The notes below the pieces were generated by a model that worked only from the letters and a program-made list of their open reading frames with translations, ran no database searches and was not told where the DNA came from. DNA of 64,000 nt from Arthrobacter sp. CDRTa11 (GTDB lineage: Bacteria > Actinomycetota > Actinomycetes > Actinomycetales > Micrococcaceae): positions 1,302,001 through 1,366,000 of the forward strand of contig NZ_CP044532.1 in NCBI RefSeq assembly GCF_026427775.1, given 5' to 3'. Shown here one piece after another: positions 34,970-43,983 of the stretch. The first letter of the stretch is position 1, and each line of letters begins with the position of its first letter. The position numbers and the translations under genes are program-made.

Positions 34970-36043
34970 TCAGTGCTCTGCGCCCGACAGGTCTCGCTTG
35001 AGGCTGTAGTAGATTTCGCGGGCGATGAAGCGTTTGAGGCAGCGGATTGCATCGGCGGATGAATGGCCCTGGGCTCGTTTTCGATCACGGTAGGCCTTGG
35101 TTCGGGGATCATAGCGCAGGCGGCAGATGGCGATGAGGTAGATGACCCGGTTCGCTTGCCGGTTGCCTCCCCGGTGTAGCCTCATGCGATGTGATTTCCC
35201 CGAAGAAACCGGGATTGGTGCGACGCCACAGAGGCGGGCGAAGGCGGCTTCGTTGCGGAATCGGTCGAAGTTTTCGCCCGCGCTAATGAGCAGTTGGGCT
35301 ACGCTGACCGGTCCGACCTGTGGGAGGGCGAGTGTGTTGGGTGCGACTGCGCTGACCAGACGGAGCAGGTGCTTATCGATGTCGTTGATTTGGTTAGTCA
35401 GTTCGTAGACGCGGCGGCCCAGCTCGCGGAGGGCATATTTCACGGCGTGTTCGGGTTCATGGATCCGCTTTGGGTTTGGCCGCAGGCTTCTGGCTTGGGT
35501 TGCTTTGCCCTCAAGGGTCTTGGCATTCAGGCGTGCCCTGAGGTCGCCAGGGGCTGTGAGTAGGATGTCGCGCAGCTGGACGAAGGCGGCGCTGCGGGCT
35601 TTGATCGCTGAATCCCTGACTAGGTGCAGGTTCCGGATTGCTTCCACTGTTCCTGTGGTGTCTTTTGCCGGGGCGGAGCATTCTCCGGAGAGAACCTTGC
35701 GGGCGGCTGCTTCTGCATCGACGGCATCGGTCTTCCCCACCCTGTTTTTGACTTGGATATGGCTGTGGTTCACCTCGACGACGTCGATTCCGGCGGCGAG
35801 AATGTACCTCGTAAGCCCGGCGCCGTAGGAGCCGGTGCATTCGATGCCGAACACGTTGATAATGCCGAAACCGGAGGCCCAGTCCAGCAGTTGCCGGTAG
35901 CCATCCAGGTCGGCGGCGAATCGTTCGTCCCCAAGGAATCGGCCGTCCTGGTCCACCGCGGCTGCATGATGCATTAAGGAGTGGGTGTCCACACCGATCG
36001 TGATGGTCCTGATGGGCTGGGTCATTACTAGCGTCATGCTCAC
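34970..36043 (-). CDS. IS110-family transposase (DEDD recombinase)
   Basis: A 357-residue recombinase. The N-terminal RuvC-like DEDD domain shows IGVDTH near residue 16, FGIECTGSYG near 67, and KTDAVDAEAA near 105. The C-terminal Tnp domain, with its catalytic Ser, shows PQVGPVSVAQLL near 252 and RLCGVAPIPVSSGKSHR near 279, followed by RLHRGGNRQANRVIY. All parts are present and no stop interrupts it, so it may be active. The longest frame begins with GTG at 36043; ATGs at 36037 and 36025 are alternatives. Known IS110 enzymes are directed by a bridge RNA from the element's own non-coding end. Confidence 0.92.
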   Translation of the reverse strand: MSMTLVMTQPIRTITIGVDTHSLMHHAAAVDQDGRFLGDERFAADLDGYRQLLDWASGFGIINVFGIECTGSYGAGLTRYILAAGIDVVEVNHSHIQVKNRVGKTDAVDAEAAARKVLSGECSAPAKDTTGTVEAIRNLHLVRDSAIKARSAAFVQLRDILLTAPGDLRARLNAKTLEGKATQARSLRPNPKRIHEPEHAVKYALRELGRRVYELTNQINDIDKHLLRLVSAVAPNTLALPQVGPVSVAQLLISAGENFDRFRNEAAFARLCGVAPIPVSSGKSHRMRLHRGGNRQANRVIYLIAICRLRYDPRTKAYRDRKRAQGHSSADAIRCLKRFIAREIYYSLKRDLSGAEH

Positions 36044-36065
36044 TCATTCCTGTCGATGCTGGGAA

Positions 36066-36270
36066 GGCGAGCACGGTCGACCGGGCCGGGCGGACAGAGC
36101 ATTGAAGAGCTAAGCTGCACGTTCCTATCAAGTCACTACCCCGTCCGGCCCGGTCGCCCATAATGAGTGGCAGGGAAGTGGAGCCGACAGATCTCCACGG
36201 AGACAGAATCCGGAACGGCCTCGGATCGTCACGCAGCGGGTAGGTCAGGAACCTCTCCCCTGCCACTTGC
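36066..36270 (-). ncRNA. Candidate IS110 bridge RNA region
   Basis: The 5' non-coding flank of the transposase is packed with inverted repeats. 36079-36093 pairs with 36141-36155 (14 of 15). 36166-36176 pairs with 36256-36267 with one bulge. Inside the latter lie GTGGAG/CTCCAC (36178-36183 with 36193-36198), ATCCG/CGGAT (36208-36212 with 36222-36226) and AGGT/ACCT (36242-36245 with 36251-36254). A chain of stems with internal loops upstream of an IS110 recombinase is what known bridge RNAs look like. Strand is assumed to follow the transposase. The target and donor guide loops were not identified. Confidence 0.4.
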
Positions 36271-36352
36271 CCCTATTCTCCTCAGTGCCCAGCGGGAGTC
36301 GTATGCTCATGTCTAAGTCATGCGTGCGGCTGAATCGATGGAGGTTCGCAGG

Positions 36353-37702
36353 ATGAACGATGTGGACGTCGTCGTCGTGGGCGCAGGCCTGGCCGGCCTG
36401 AGTGCAGCCCGCAAACTGGTTCAGGCCGGGAGGACAGTTGCAGTGCTGGAGGCGCGTGACCGGGTGGCCGGCCGCACACTGGGAGGCTTTCTCAGCAACG
36501 GGGTGCCGGTGGAGATGGGCGGCCAATGGGTGGGCCCCACACAGGACGTGGTGCTCGGGCTCATCGAGGAACTGGGCCTCAAGACCTTCCCCACCTTCGA
36601 TGGGGGCGACGCCCTGACCGTTTTCGACGGCAACGTGGTCCGGTACGCCGACGAGACCTTCGGCCTTCCGCCGGAGTCGGCGATGGAGGTTGGCCGGCTC
36701 TGGGAGGACCTGGAGATCCTGGCCTCCACGGTTGCGCTTGAGGCGCCGTGGGAAACTGACGGCGCGAAGGACCTGGACCGGCAGACGCTGGACGGGTGGC
36801 TGGCTGCCAACACCGAAGACAGCATTGCGCTGCGGTTCTTCCGCCTGGTGGTGCCTGTCCTGTTCTCCGCCGAGTCCCCGGAGCTTTCCCTCCTGCACTT
36901 CCTCTTTTACATCAAGTCCGGCACCAGCCTTGAGGCACTGATGACGATCACAGGGGGTGCCCAGGAGAGCCGCGTTCTGGGAGGCACCCACCAAATCTCG
37001 GAGCGGATGGCTGCCGAACTGGGCGACTGGGTCCGGCTCAATGCCGTGGTCCGGACCATCCGCCAGGATGAGACGGGCATCCTTGTCGAATACGAAGGCG
37101 GCAGTGTCACGGCCCAGCACGTCGTCGTCGCCATACCGCAGACGCTGGCCGGACGGTTGCGCTACGTCCCGCCGCTGCCCGCGCTGCGCGACGGGCTCAC
37201 CCAGCAGATGCCGGCCGGGTCAGTCATCAAGGTCCAGGTCGGTTTCGACGCACCGTTCTGGCGCGAGGACGGAAGGAGCGGAACGGTACTCAGCCTCGAT
37301 GACGCCTTCAGCGTGGTCCTGGACAACAGCCCGGACGACGGCTCCTGCGGGGTGCTGGTCGGCTTCCTCGAGGGCGCCCACGCCCGCACCGCGAGCCTGA
37401 TGAGCGCAGCCGAGCGCCGCGAACTGGTTATCGCCGCGCTGGTGAAATACTTCGGCCCGCAGGCGGCGCACCCCTTCGACGTCGTCGAGCAGGACTGGAG
37501 CGCTGAAGAGTTCACCCGCGGCTGCTACGGTGGGCGGCTCGGCGCGGGCGCCTGGACCCAGTACGGCCCGGCCCTCGCTGCGCCGGTGGGCCGGATCCAC
37601 TGGGCGGGCTCGGAAACCTCCACGGTCTGGAACGGCTACATGGACGGTGCAATCCGTTCCGGGCGCCGGGCCGCCGACGAGATCCTCAAGGAACTCCTGT
37701 AG
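36353..37702 (+). CDS. Flavin monoamine oxidase
   Basis: About 449 residues of the FAD amine oxidase family, which oxidises primary amines or polyamines to aldehyde, ammonia and hydrogen peroxide. The FAD dinucleotide fold VVVVGAGLAGLSAARKL opens the protein, followed by LEARDRVAGRTLGG near 36. GGQWVGPTQD near residue 58 and the C-terminal FAD-binding segment HWAGSETSTVWNGYMDGAIRS near 417 are complete. The frame starts at 36320, but the ATG at 36353 has GGAGG at good spacing. It lies directly beside the IS110 element, so its promoter region may have been altered by the insertion. It converges with the BTAD regulator. Confidence 0.9.
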   Translation: MNDVDVVVVGAGLAGLSAARKLVQAGRTVAVLEARDRVAGRTLGGFLSNGVPVEMGGQWVGPTQDVVLGLIEELGLKTFPTFDGGDALTVFDGNVVRYADETFGLPPESAMEVGRLWEDLEILASTVALEAPWETDGAKDLDRQTLDGWLAANTEDSIALRFFRLVVPVLFSAESPELSLLHFLFYIKSGTSLEALMTITGGAQESRVLGGTHQISERMAAELGDWVRLNAVVRTIRQDETGILVEYEGGSVTAQHVVVAIPQTLAGRLRYVPPLPALRDGLTQQMPAGSVIKVQVGFDAPFWREDGRSGTVLSLDDAFSVVLDNSPDDGSCGVLVGFLEGAHARTASLMSAAERRELVIAALVKYFGPQAAHPFDVVEQDWSAEEFTRGCYGGRLGAGAWTQYGPALAAPVGRIHWAGSETSTVWNGYMDGAIRSGRRAADEILKELL

Positions 37703-37760
37703 GCAGCGTCCTTCTCCGGCCGGGCAGCTTGGACACTCCCGGGGCCGGCACTACCGGCAC

Positions 37761-39584
37761 TCACACGTTTAGACTCAGCCCAGCGTGCCGCTGTGCCAGG
37801 AACGCCGTCAACGCAGGGTTGCCAATCTCGCTCGCCAGCCATGGCACGGCCTGCGCTGCTGCCTCGTCGCCGAGCACGGCCCGGTGCGACTGCGCCCGCA
37901 CCACGAACTCCCGCATGCCGCTCCGGCTCGCCAACTCGGCCAGCCGCTCAACGAACTCCGACGCACGCGGAGACCTGCTGGCGATGGCAACTTCCGCCGC
38001 GGTATCCAGCAGCCGGGCCGAGTACCAGAGGTACCAGGGCTTCGGTTCCAGGCCCCGGTCGATCCAGTGCTCGGCCGCTGCCAGGTCGCCGTGCGCCAGG
38101 AACAGGTGTGCTTCGGCGCCTGCCGCCAGGGCCATGTAACAGTGGTCGCCTGCCTGGTCCGCCATCACCCAGGACCGGTCAATCAGGGCTGCGGCTTCCT
38201 CAAGCTGCCCCGCGGCAAGATAGGTCTCGCCGCGCACCCCATCGGCGAACGGCTCGAACACCGTCCAGTGTTCCTCCGCTATCCACTCCAGCGCCCTGTC
38301 CAGTGAGCCGGCCGCCAGCTCCAGTTCCCCGCAAAGCAGCCGCACCCGGCCCAGAAGGGCCTCGCTGAACGCCTGCTGCCGGCGGTTCCGGACAGCCCTG
38401 GCAAGCCTTCCGGACTGGGTCAGTGCGGCCACCGCGTCCTGGTACCGCGCCGTGTCCGAGGCCAGCATGCCCTCGATGGCAAGAACTCTGGCCTGCTCGT
38501 CAGGGAATCCTTCGGCAGCCTGCATTGCCCGGCCCAGCCAGCCTGCCGCACGGTCCGGGACGCCCCGCTGTACGGACAGGTAGCCCAGTTCGCGGTAGGC
38601 AGCAGCGGCAGTCCGGGAGGCGCCGTCGGACTCTTCCGCCTGCAGCGCCCGGTGCAGGAAGTCCGCCACCTCGGCGCCCCGGCCGCCCGCCTGGTGGATG
38701 AGCGCCCCGGCGAGCGTCACCAGGGACTCGGCCAGCAGATGCGGCTCGTTCATGCGCTGGGCCAGCACCACCGCGAGCCGCAGCTGATCGAGCGCCCGGT
38801 CCACGGCGCCGGCCGAGAGCGACGCGCCGCCGGCGTCAAGATAGGACCGCACCGTCGCCATAGTGGCCGGCATCCCAGGGTCCGCCACCGGGGCCGCGCC
38901 CGACAGGGCCCGCCGGACTTCCGACGGCAGCGGCAGGCCAAGCTCCTCCCGGTACAGCTTCCCGCATCTGGTGACGTGTTCACGGGCCCTGCGGTGCTCA
39001 CCCAGGGCCACCAGCGCCTTGACCAGGACGGCGTTGCAGTCCGCATGGAACGGATCGCGCTGCAGCGCCAGCGTGGCCAGCTCCGCCGCGCCGCCCGGAT
39101 CGCCCGACGCCAATGCGGCCAGCGCGGCCTCGTAGAGCAGGGACTGGACACAGTTATCGAGCCGGTAACGCTGCTCCGCCAGCCAGGAATCGAAGACGGG
39201 GCAGTCATCGAAGGACAGCCCCTCCAGCAGCTGGCCGCTGAACCTGCGCGGGTCAAGGCCGGGGTGAGCTGCCGAGTCCAGTACCTCCAGCGCGTCGCAG
39301 CGCCACGGCGGCTGTATGTCCAGCCGCAGGGGATCGCCGGTGACCCTCACGCCGGCGAGGGTCCGGCGCAGCTCTGACAGGTTCCAGCGCAGGGCGCCGA
39401 GCGGGTCCGCCGCATCCGGAAACAGCAGCGACGCCATGCGGGAACGGGTCCCGTCCGCCTGAAGGGCGAGGTAGGCCAGCACGGCCCAGGCCTTGCGGCC
39501 CCTGGGCTGCGGGGGCGTTGCGCCGGGGGACTCGATCGCGGGCGGACCGAGGAGCCGAATCCAATTCTCGGCCATACGGATCAT
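37761..39584 (-). CDS. BTAD/AfsR-type transcriptional regulator with TPR-like tail
   Basis: About 607 residues. The N-terminus is a winged-helix OmpR-like DNA-binding domain with RGRKAWAVLAYLAL near residue 30 and LRWNLSELRRTL near 65. It is followed by a bacterial transcriptional activation domain (LLYEAALAALASGDPGGAAE ... YREELGLPLPSEVRRAL). The rest is Ala/Leu-rich helical repeats resembling TPRs, without an NB-ARC P-loop. The start is uncertain: a TTG at 39599 and ATGs at 39584 and 39575 have no strong ribosome site. Convergence with the amine oxidase suggests, but does not prove, a regulatory link. Confidence 0.85.
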   Translation of the reverse strand: MIRMAENWIRLLGPPAIESPGATPPQPRGRKAWAVLAYLALQADGTRSRMASLLFPDAADPLGALRWNLSELRRTLAGVRVTGDPLRLDIQPPWRCDALEVLDSAAHPGLDPRRFSGQLLEGLSFDDCPVFDSWLAEQRYRLDNCVQSLLYEAALAALASGDPGGAAELATLALQRDPFHADCNAVLVKALVALGEHRRAREHVTRCGKLYREELGLPLPSEVRRALSGAAPVADPGMPATMATVRSYLDAGGASLSAGAVDRALDQLRLAVVLAQRMNEPHLLAESLVTLAGALIHQAGGRGAEVADFLHRALQAEESDGASRTAAAAYRELGYLSVQRGVPDRAAGWLGRAMQAAEGFPDEQARVLAIEGMLASDTARYQDAVAALTQSGRLARAVRNRRQQAFSEALLGRVRLLCGELELAAGSLDRALEWIAEEHWTVFEPFADGVRGETYLAAGQLEEAAALIDRSWVMADQAGDHCYMALAAGAEAHLFLAHGDLAAAEHWIDRGLEPKPWYLWYSARLLDTAAEVAIASRSPRASEFVERLAELASRSGMREFVVRAQSHRAVLGDEAAAQAVPWLASEIGNPALTAFLAQRHAGLSLNV

Positions 39585-39692
39585 GGTACGCCGCAGCAAT
39601 GCCGGCGTCAGCAGAGCTCACACGGTTGCTCACACGCCGGCTGGAGACACTGAAATCACCCAATCCGCAACACTCACTCGAGGTGCATTTTC

Positions 39693-39848
39693 ATGGAACT
39701 GCTCGGCATCCTGCTACTTGGACTCTGGGTTCTCAGCGCCGCTGTTCGCGCCATCGTGAACGACGGCCGTGGCCACACGCCCAGCGTCCGGTCCACCGCG
39801 CCGTGGACGGCAGGCAACCTTCCCAGCGCTCCCTACTCTGCTGGCTGA
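39693..39848 (+). CDS. 51-residue single-span membrane protein
   Basis: A short gene: ATG at 39693 with GAGGTG eight bases upstream, TGA ending at 39848. The product starts MELLGILLLGLWVLSAAV, one clear membrane helix, then a short cytoplasmic or external tail of Arg, Gly, Pro and Ser ending PSAPYSAG. The codon bias is typical of the host. No function is known. It stands alone between the BTAD regulator and the NmrA-like gene. Confidence 0.65.
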   Translation: MELLGILLLGLWVLSAAVRAIVNDGRGHTPSVRSTAPWTAGNLPSAPYSAG

Positions 39849-40022
39849 GTCAGTCTCGACACGCTCAACCGCTGAGGAAGGTACGACGGCGGGGCGGCTG
39901 GCAGCATGTGCCGGCCGCCCCGCCCTCAAGCAGCCATGCGGCATCGCGCAGTATGAGCGTCGTCGGGCACCAGAAGTCCTTCGTCCCAGGTCAAACCCTC
40001 GGCCCAAGTGGGATACTAAGCC

Positions 40023-40898
40023 ATGGTTTCTTCCTCTGGCGGGGACTCTCCCGGTGTGGTGGCAGTGGTCGGCGCGACTGGGCGGCAGGGATCGTCTGTG
40101 GTCCGGCATCTCCTCAACGACGGATGGCAGGTGCGTGCCCTCACCCGGAATCCATCCAGTGACGCTTCACAGGCGCTGCTCGCGCTCGGCGCCGACATCC
40201 AGAAGGTGGACACCGAGGATCCTGGCTCCCTTCGGACGCCGTTCCAGGGGGCCTACGGGCTCTTCAACGTCCAGAATCCGCAGACAATTGGGTTCGATGC
40301 TGAAGTGCGGCAGGGCCGCAACGTGGCGGAGGCCGCAGCTGAAGCCGGCATACGCCACGTGGTGTACGGCGCGGCAGGCGTAGGAGACCAAGCGACGGGC
40401 GTTGGCTCCTGGGACTCGAAGCTGGTCATCGCCCAGCGCTTCCGCGAACTGGGCCTGCCGCTCACGGTGCTGCGGCCCATGGCCTTCATGGAGCTGATGA
40501 CGGACAAAGGCTATTACCCGCAGTTTTCCACCTGGCACCTGATGCCGAAGCTGATGGGCCCGTCCCGGCCGGTCGGCTGGCTGTCCGTTGACGATCTGGG
40601 TGCCATCGCCGCCCGGATGTTCGCCGATCCCGAACGGTGGAGCGGTGCAGTGCTGGGACTGGCATCTGACGTGCGGTCAATAGACGAGTGCCGCACCATG
40701 TGGCAGGAACGGACCGGGCGAAGGCCACGTGGGTTACCGATGCCGGAGAAGCTCTTTGAACGGTTCGTGGGAAAGGACCTCACCACAATGTGGCGGTGGC
40801 TGCGGACCGGGCAGTTCGACATGGGCACCCAGGCGACGCTCGACATTCTGCCGGAGGCTCGGACCGTTAGGGAATGGCTGGCGCCACAGGGCAAATAG
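40023..40898 (+). CDS. NmrA/HSCARG-like NAD(P)-binding protein
   Basis: A 291-residue atypical short-chain dehydrogenase. The nucleotide-binding VVAVVGATGRQGSSVVRHLL lies at residues 12-31, the second strand with RALTRNP near 43, and VLRPMAFMELM near 155. NmrA-like proteins sense the redox state of NAD(P) or act as reductases; the usual YxxxK catalytic pair is not evident. Length normal. It precedes the convergent sensor kinase. Confidence 0.85.
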   Translation: MVSSSGGDSPGVVAVVGATGRQGSSVVRHLLNDGWQVRALTRNPSSDASQALLALGADIQKVDTEDPGSLRTPFQGAYGLFNVQNPQTIGFDAEVRQGRNVAEAAAEAGIRHVVYGAAGVGDQATGVGSWDSKLVIAQRFRELGLPLTVLRPMAFMELMTDKGYYPQFSTWHLMPKLMGPSRPVGWLSVDDLGAIAARMFADPERWSGAVLGLASDVRSIDECRTMWQERTGRRPRGLPMPEKLFERFVGKDLTTMWRWLRTGQFDMGTQATLDILPEARTVREWLAPQGK

Positions 40899-40937
40899 CG
40901 GGGTGGGGGCGGCAGGACAGCCGCCGCCCCGCCGTCG

Positions 40938-42686
40938 TCACGGCGGGATTGGCAGCACGGCATGCACCCGGCCGCCCCGGGGGGTGCACTCGGCGGAGAG
41001 CGTGCCGCGGAGCTCCGCAGCCCGCTCGCGCATAGAGGCGATGCCGACGCCGGGCTGCCACGGCGTACCGGTGCTCCCGTCGTCGGTGATCTCGATCTCG
41101 AGGGCCTCCTCACAGAGTGTGAGGCTGACCGTCGCGTTAGTCGAGGTGGAGTGCCTGGCCACGTTGGTCAGCGCCTCGACGACGATGCGGTAGGCCGCCA
41201 CCTCGACGGCGGCGGGCAGCGCCTGCAGCCTGTCTGCGCGCAGATCGACTCGCAGTGGTGTCCCGTTAGGAGTGCGCAGGGCAAGTGCCTGCTGCCGCAG
41301 GGCGGTGACGAGGCCGAGCTCGTCGAGCGCAGGTGGCCGCATCGCGTAGACCAGCCCCCGGATGTCCTCGAGCGCGGTCACTGTCTCCTGGCGCAGGGTC
41401 CGCAGCAGGTCCTCTGCCCCGGTAGGGTCGGTGCGCAGGGTGTTACGCAAGGCATCCGACGTGAACGCGATACCAGACAGCCGGGCGCCGAGGCCGTCGT
41501 GCAGGTCGCGGCGCAGCCGACGGCGTTCCTCCTCGATTGCGGTGATGGCCTGGCCGCGTGACTCCCGCAGCTCGTCGGCCAATGCCCGGGCGCGCAGGGT
41601 CTGGGCCAGCAGCGGCGCCACCAGGCTGAGCACGTGGCTGTCACCCGGGGGCAGCGTCAGGTCACCGGGCCGCAGCCCCACCGCGAGCTCCCCGTGCCGG
41701 TCCGGGCCCAGGGCGAGCGGGAGCGTCCTGGTGTGGGTGACCGCTGCCCCGGACTCGGCGACCGTCTTTCCGTCCAGGCGGAGCGCACAGTACGGGAGGA
41801 CCAGTGCCTCGCGAATCGCCCGCAGTGCGAGCACCGGGTCGTCACCGATGTGGCCGACTACCTGGGTGGCCGCCCCCAGCGGGTCCGGACGCGCGCCGAA
41901 AAGGAGCACGTCCACAACGGCCCGCAGAACCACCTGCAGCGGATGGAACGTTGTGGCCGCGACGGCGCCGATGATGGCCAATGTGCCCGGAGGCGGGACG
42001 CGGCCGCCCAGGATCTCGACTAGCGACTCGACGGTCATGAAGAGGGCCACGTAGCCGACCACCGCGGTCACGAAAACCACGAACCGCACCATCAGGCCCC
42101 TGACATCGACCACCTCGGGCCGGCGGACCCCGACGTACAGGGCGGGTGCGACGGTGCTCATGGCGAGGTAGGCGATGACCTCCCCGACCGGACCGGGCTG
42201 CAGGAATGGGCTGATGAACATGGTTATCACCACCAGTGAACCCGCGAGCGCCATCCACTTGAGTGCCCACCGGTCGCGGTCCGGGGCACGTTCGATCTTC
42301 CACCAGGTGTGCGCGATCAGGGCACAGCCGATGACCAGGAGCATCGTGGTGACAGCTGCGTCGCTCTCTGCCCAGACCACCGCCAGGACCCCCGAACCTC
42401 CGATCACCACCAGTGAGACGAAGTCCACCGGGTGGCGCCAGGTGAGCGCCGGGTACGCGGTCAATGCGAGCGGCGCCAGCAACGCGCCGCCGATGATGAA
42501 CGTCAGGCGCGGTGCGTAGCCTCCCCGTGTCGCTTCCAGAACGGCCCCCGAGATGATGGCCAGTCCTGCGAATACCATGAGCACGGCGCTCGGCCGGACC
42601 CGCCGCACGCCGAGCAACGCCAACCCGCTGACGGCCGCGCTCACGCCAAGGACGGCCAGCGCGAGCAGTGCAGGATAAGCGGTCAC
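40938..42686 (-). CDS. Sensor histidine kinase, NarL/DesK type
   Basis: A 582-residue membrane kinase. The first 245 residues have about seven or eight hydrophobic helices, followed by a GAF-like cytoplasmic region. HisKA_3 has the phospho-acceptor in RRRLRRDLHDGLGARLSG near residue 395. The HATPase has EALTNVARHS near 505 and DDGSTG near 540, GVGIASMRERAAELRG near 555. It overlaps the upstream response regulator by 4 bases (ATGA), forming a two-component pair. Signal unknown; a membrane-embedded sensor suggests an envelope or lipophilic cue. Confidence 0.9.
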   Translation of the reverse strand: MTAYPALLALAVLGVSAAVSGLALLGVRRVRPSAVLMVFAGLAIISGAVLEATRGGYAPRLTFIIGGALLAPLALTAYPALTWRHPVDFVSLVVIGGSGVLAVVWAESDAAVTTMLLVIGCALIAHTWWKIERAPDRDRWALKWMALAGSLVVITMFISPFLQPGPVGEVIAYLAMSTVAPALYVGVRRPEVVDVRGLMVRFVVFVTAVVGYVALFMTVESLVEILGGRVPPPGTLAIIGAVAATTFHPLQVVLRAVVDVLLFGARPDPLGAATQVVGHIGDDPVLALRAIREALVLPYCALRLDGKTVAESGAAVTHTRTLPLALGPDRHGELAVGLRPGDLTLPPGDSHVLSLVAPLLAQTLRARALADELRESRGQAITAIEEERRRLRRDLHDGLGARLSGIAFTSDALRNTLRTDPTGAEDLLRTLRQETVTALEDIRGLVYAMRPPALDELGLVTALRQQALALRTPNGTPLRVDLRADRLQALPAAVEVAAYRIVVEALTNVARHSTSTNATVSLTLCEEALEIEITDDGSTGTPWQPGVGIASMRERAAELRGTLSAECTPRGGRVHAVLPIPP

Positions 42687-43324
42687 GTGCCGAGTCCGCC
42701 TTCACGGGCGCGGATGATCGCGGCGGCCCGGTCAAGCACCTCGAGCTTGGCGAAGATGCTGGTCAGGTGATTGCTGACCGTCTTGGGGGAGAGGAACAGC
42801 GCCTCGGCGATCGCCGTCGTACGCCGTCCGGATGCCAGCAGATCGAGGATCTCGCGCTCGCGTGCGGTCAGCTCCGGGAAGGGGGCGGGCCGTGGCGCGG
42901 GTGGTGCAGTGAAGTAGCCCAGTATGCGTGCCGCCACGCCCGGCCCGAAGATCGCCTGCCCGGTGACCACCGCGCGGATGGCGGCGACGATCTCCTCCTG
43001 CCCGGCCCCCTTGAGCAGGTAGCCGCGGGCTCCGGCCTGCATTGCGGTGAAGACGGTCGCGTCGTCGTCGTACATGGTCAGCATGAGCACGGCCGTTTCC
43101 GGCACCGCGGCACGGATCCGGCGGGTGGCCTCCACGCCGTCGAGACCGGGCATCCGGACGTCCATGAGTACGACGTCGGGCCGCAGGAGTTGGGCCTCCC
43201 GTACGGCGGTCTCGCCGTCGCCTGCCTCGCCGGCCACCTCGAGTCCCTCCAGGGTTTCGATCAGCGCCCGGAGCCCGCCGCGGACGACAGGATGGTCGTC
43301 CGCGATCAGCACCCTGAGGTTCAT
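42683..43324 (-). CDS. NarL/LuxR-family response regulator
   Basis: A 213-residue regulator. The receiver domain has the acidic pair in IADDHPVV, phosphorylatable Asp in VVLMDVRMPGLDG near residue 53, and Lys in GYLLKGAGQEE near 103. The C-terminal LuxR helix-turn-helix reads LTAREREILDLLASGRR ... SPKTVSNHLTSIFAKL. It is cotranscribed with the kinase at 40938 and divergent from the 124-residue membrane protein at 43485, which is a likely target. Confidence 0.92.
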   Translation of the reverse strand: MNLRVLIADDHPVVRGGLRALIETLEGLEVAGEAGDGETAVREAQLLRPDVVLMDVRMPGLDGVEATRRIRAAVPETAVLMLTMYDDDATVFTAMQAGARGYLLKGAGQEEIVAAIRAVVTGQAIFGPGVAARILGYFTAPPAPRPAPFPELTAREREILDLLASGRRTTAIAEALFLSPKTVSNHLTSIFAKLEVLDRAAAIIRAREGGLGT

Positions 43325-43484
43325 GAACCCATTATGGGCGCGTACGCTCCCGGTTGATCCGGGAACTTCCTCCCTTTCGCCGGGAACCGCGGGAAAATGG
43401 ACGGGGAGGCCGTCCCTCGCGGAGGGAAGCGGCGCGGGCGGACAGTGGAGTTGTCCGCTTCATCCACCCATCCGAGGAGCAATC

Positions 43485-43859
43485 ATGAAAACCACATCGA
43501 AACGGCAGAAGGTCGGCCTCCTTCTGGCCGGCTTCTACAGCGCGCTGAACGTCGTGGGCGTGCTGTTCCCTCCTCCGGAAGGCCAGGTTGGCCCGCCCAT
43601 CGGCATCCTCATCATTGACAGCGTGCTCGGCCTGGTTGGCCTGGTCGCCGTGATCATCACGTGGCGTACCGGCAACCGCGCCGCGCTCCGCGTCGCGGCC
43701 GGTGCGATCATCATCATGACCCTCACAGCACTGCCGGCGTTCTTCGTCGACGTGCCTGCAGTGATCAAGCTGCTGGTTGGCGTGTTCGTGCTGCTCACGA
43801 TCGCGGCCGTCGTACTCATGTTCTCACCTGGGCGCCGCACGACGCCGGTCCTGGACTGA
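43485..43859 (+). CDS. Small four-helix membrane protein
   Basis: A 124-residue protein with ATG at 43485 and GAGGAG six bases before it. Four hydrophobic segments: residues about 10-27, 38-60, 66-88 and 92-114, ending in a short charged tail. No family name is recognised; it resembles small uncharacterised actinobacterial membrane proteins. It is divergent from the two-component system, from which only about 160 bases separate it, so it is probably controlled by that regulator. Confidence 0.75.
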   Translation: MKTTSKRQKVGLLLAGFYSALNVVGVLFPPPEGQVGPPIGILIIDSVLGLVGLVAVIITWRTGNRAALRVAAGAIIIMTLTALPAFFVDVPAVIKLLVGVFVLLTIAAVVLMFSPGRRTTPVLD

Positions 43860-43885
43860 GCCTGATCGCAGTCCTCGCGGTCCTT

Positions 43886-43929
43886 ATCCGCCTTCGTGGC
43901 CGGCCATTCCTCCGCCCGCGAAGGCGGAT
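43886..43929. terminator. Hairpin between convergent genes
   Basis: An 11-bp perfect stem (43886-43896 with 43919-43929) with a 22-base loop lies between the small membrane gene and the GNAT toxin gene. Confidence 0.5.
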
Positions 43930-43983
43930 CGGCGCTGTTGCAATTCGCCGGACTGGTTCCCATGCGCAAGCTTTCCGGCGACA

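Larger units (their letters stand above)
34900..36300 (-). mobile_element. IS110-family insertion sequence (ends approximate)
   Basis: The element consists of an intact IS110-type transposase and a structured non-coding 5' flank. IS110 elements have no or tiny terminal repeats and make no target duplication, so the ends cannot be fixed by eye. One end lies between the transposase stop (34970) and the lipoprotein start (34843). The other lies between about 36240 and the ribosome site of the amine oxidase (36338). Comparison with an empty site would define it. Confidence 0.6.
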
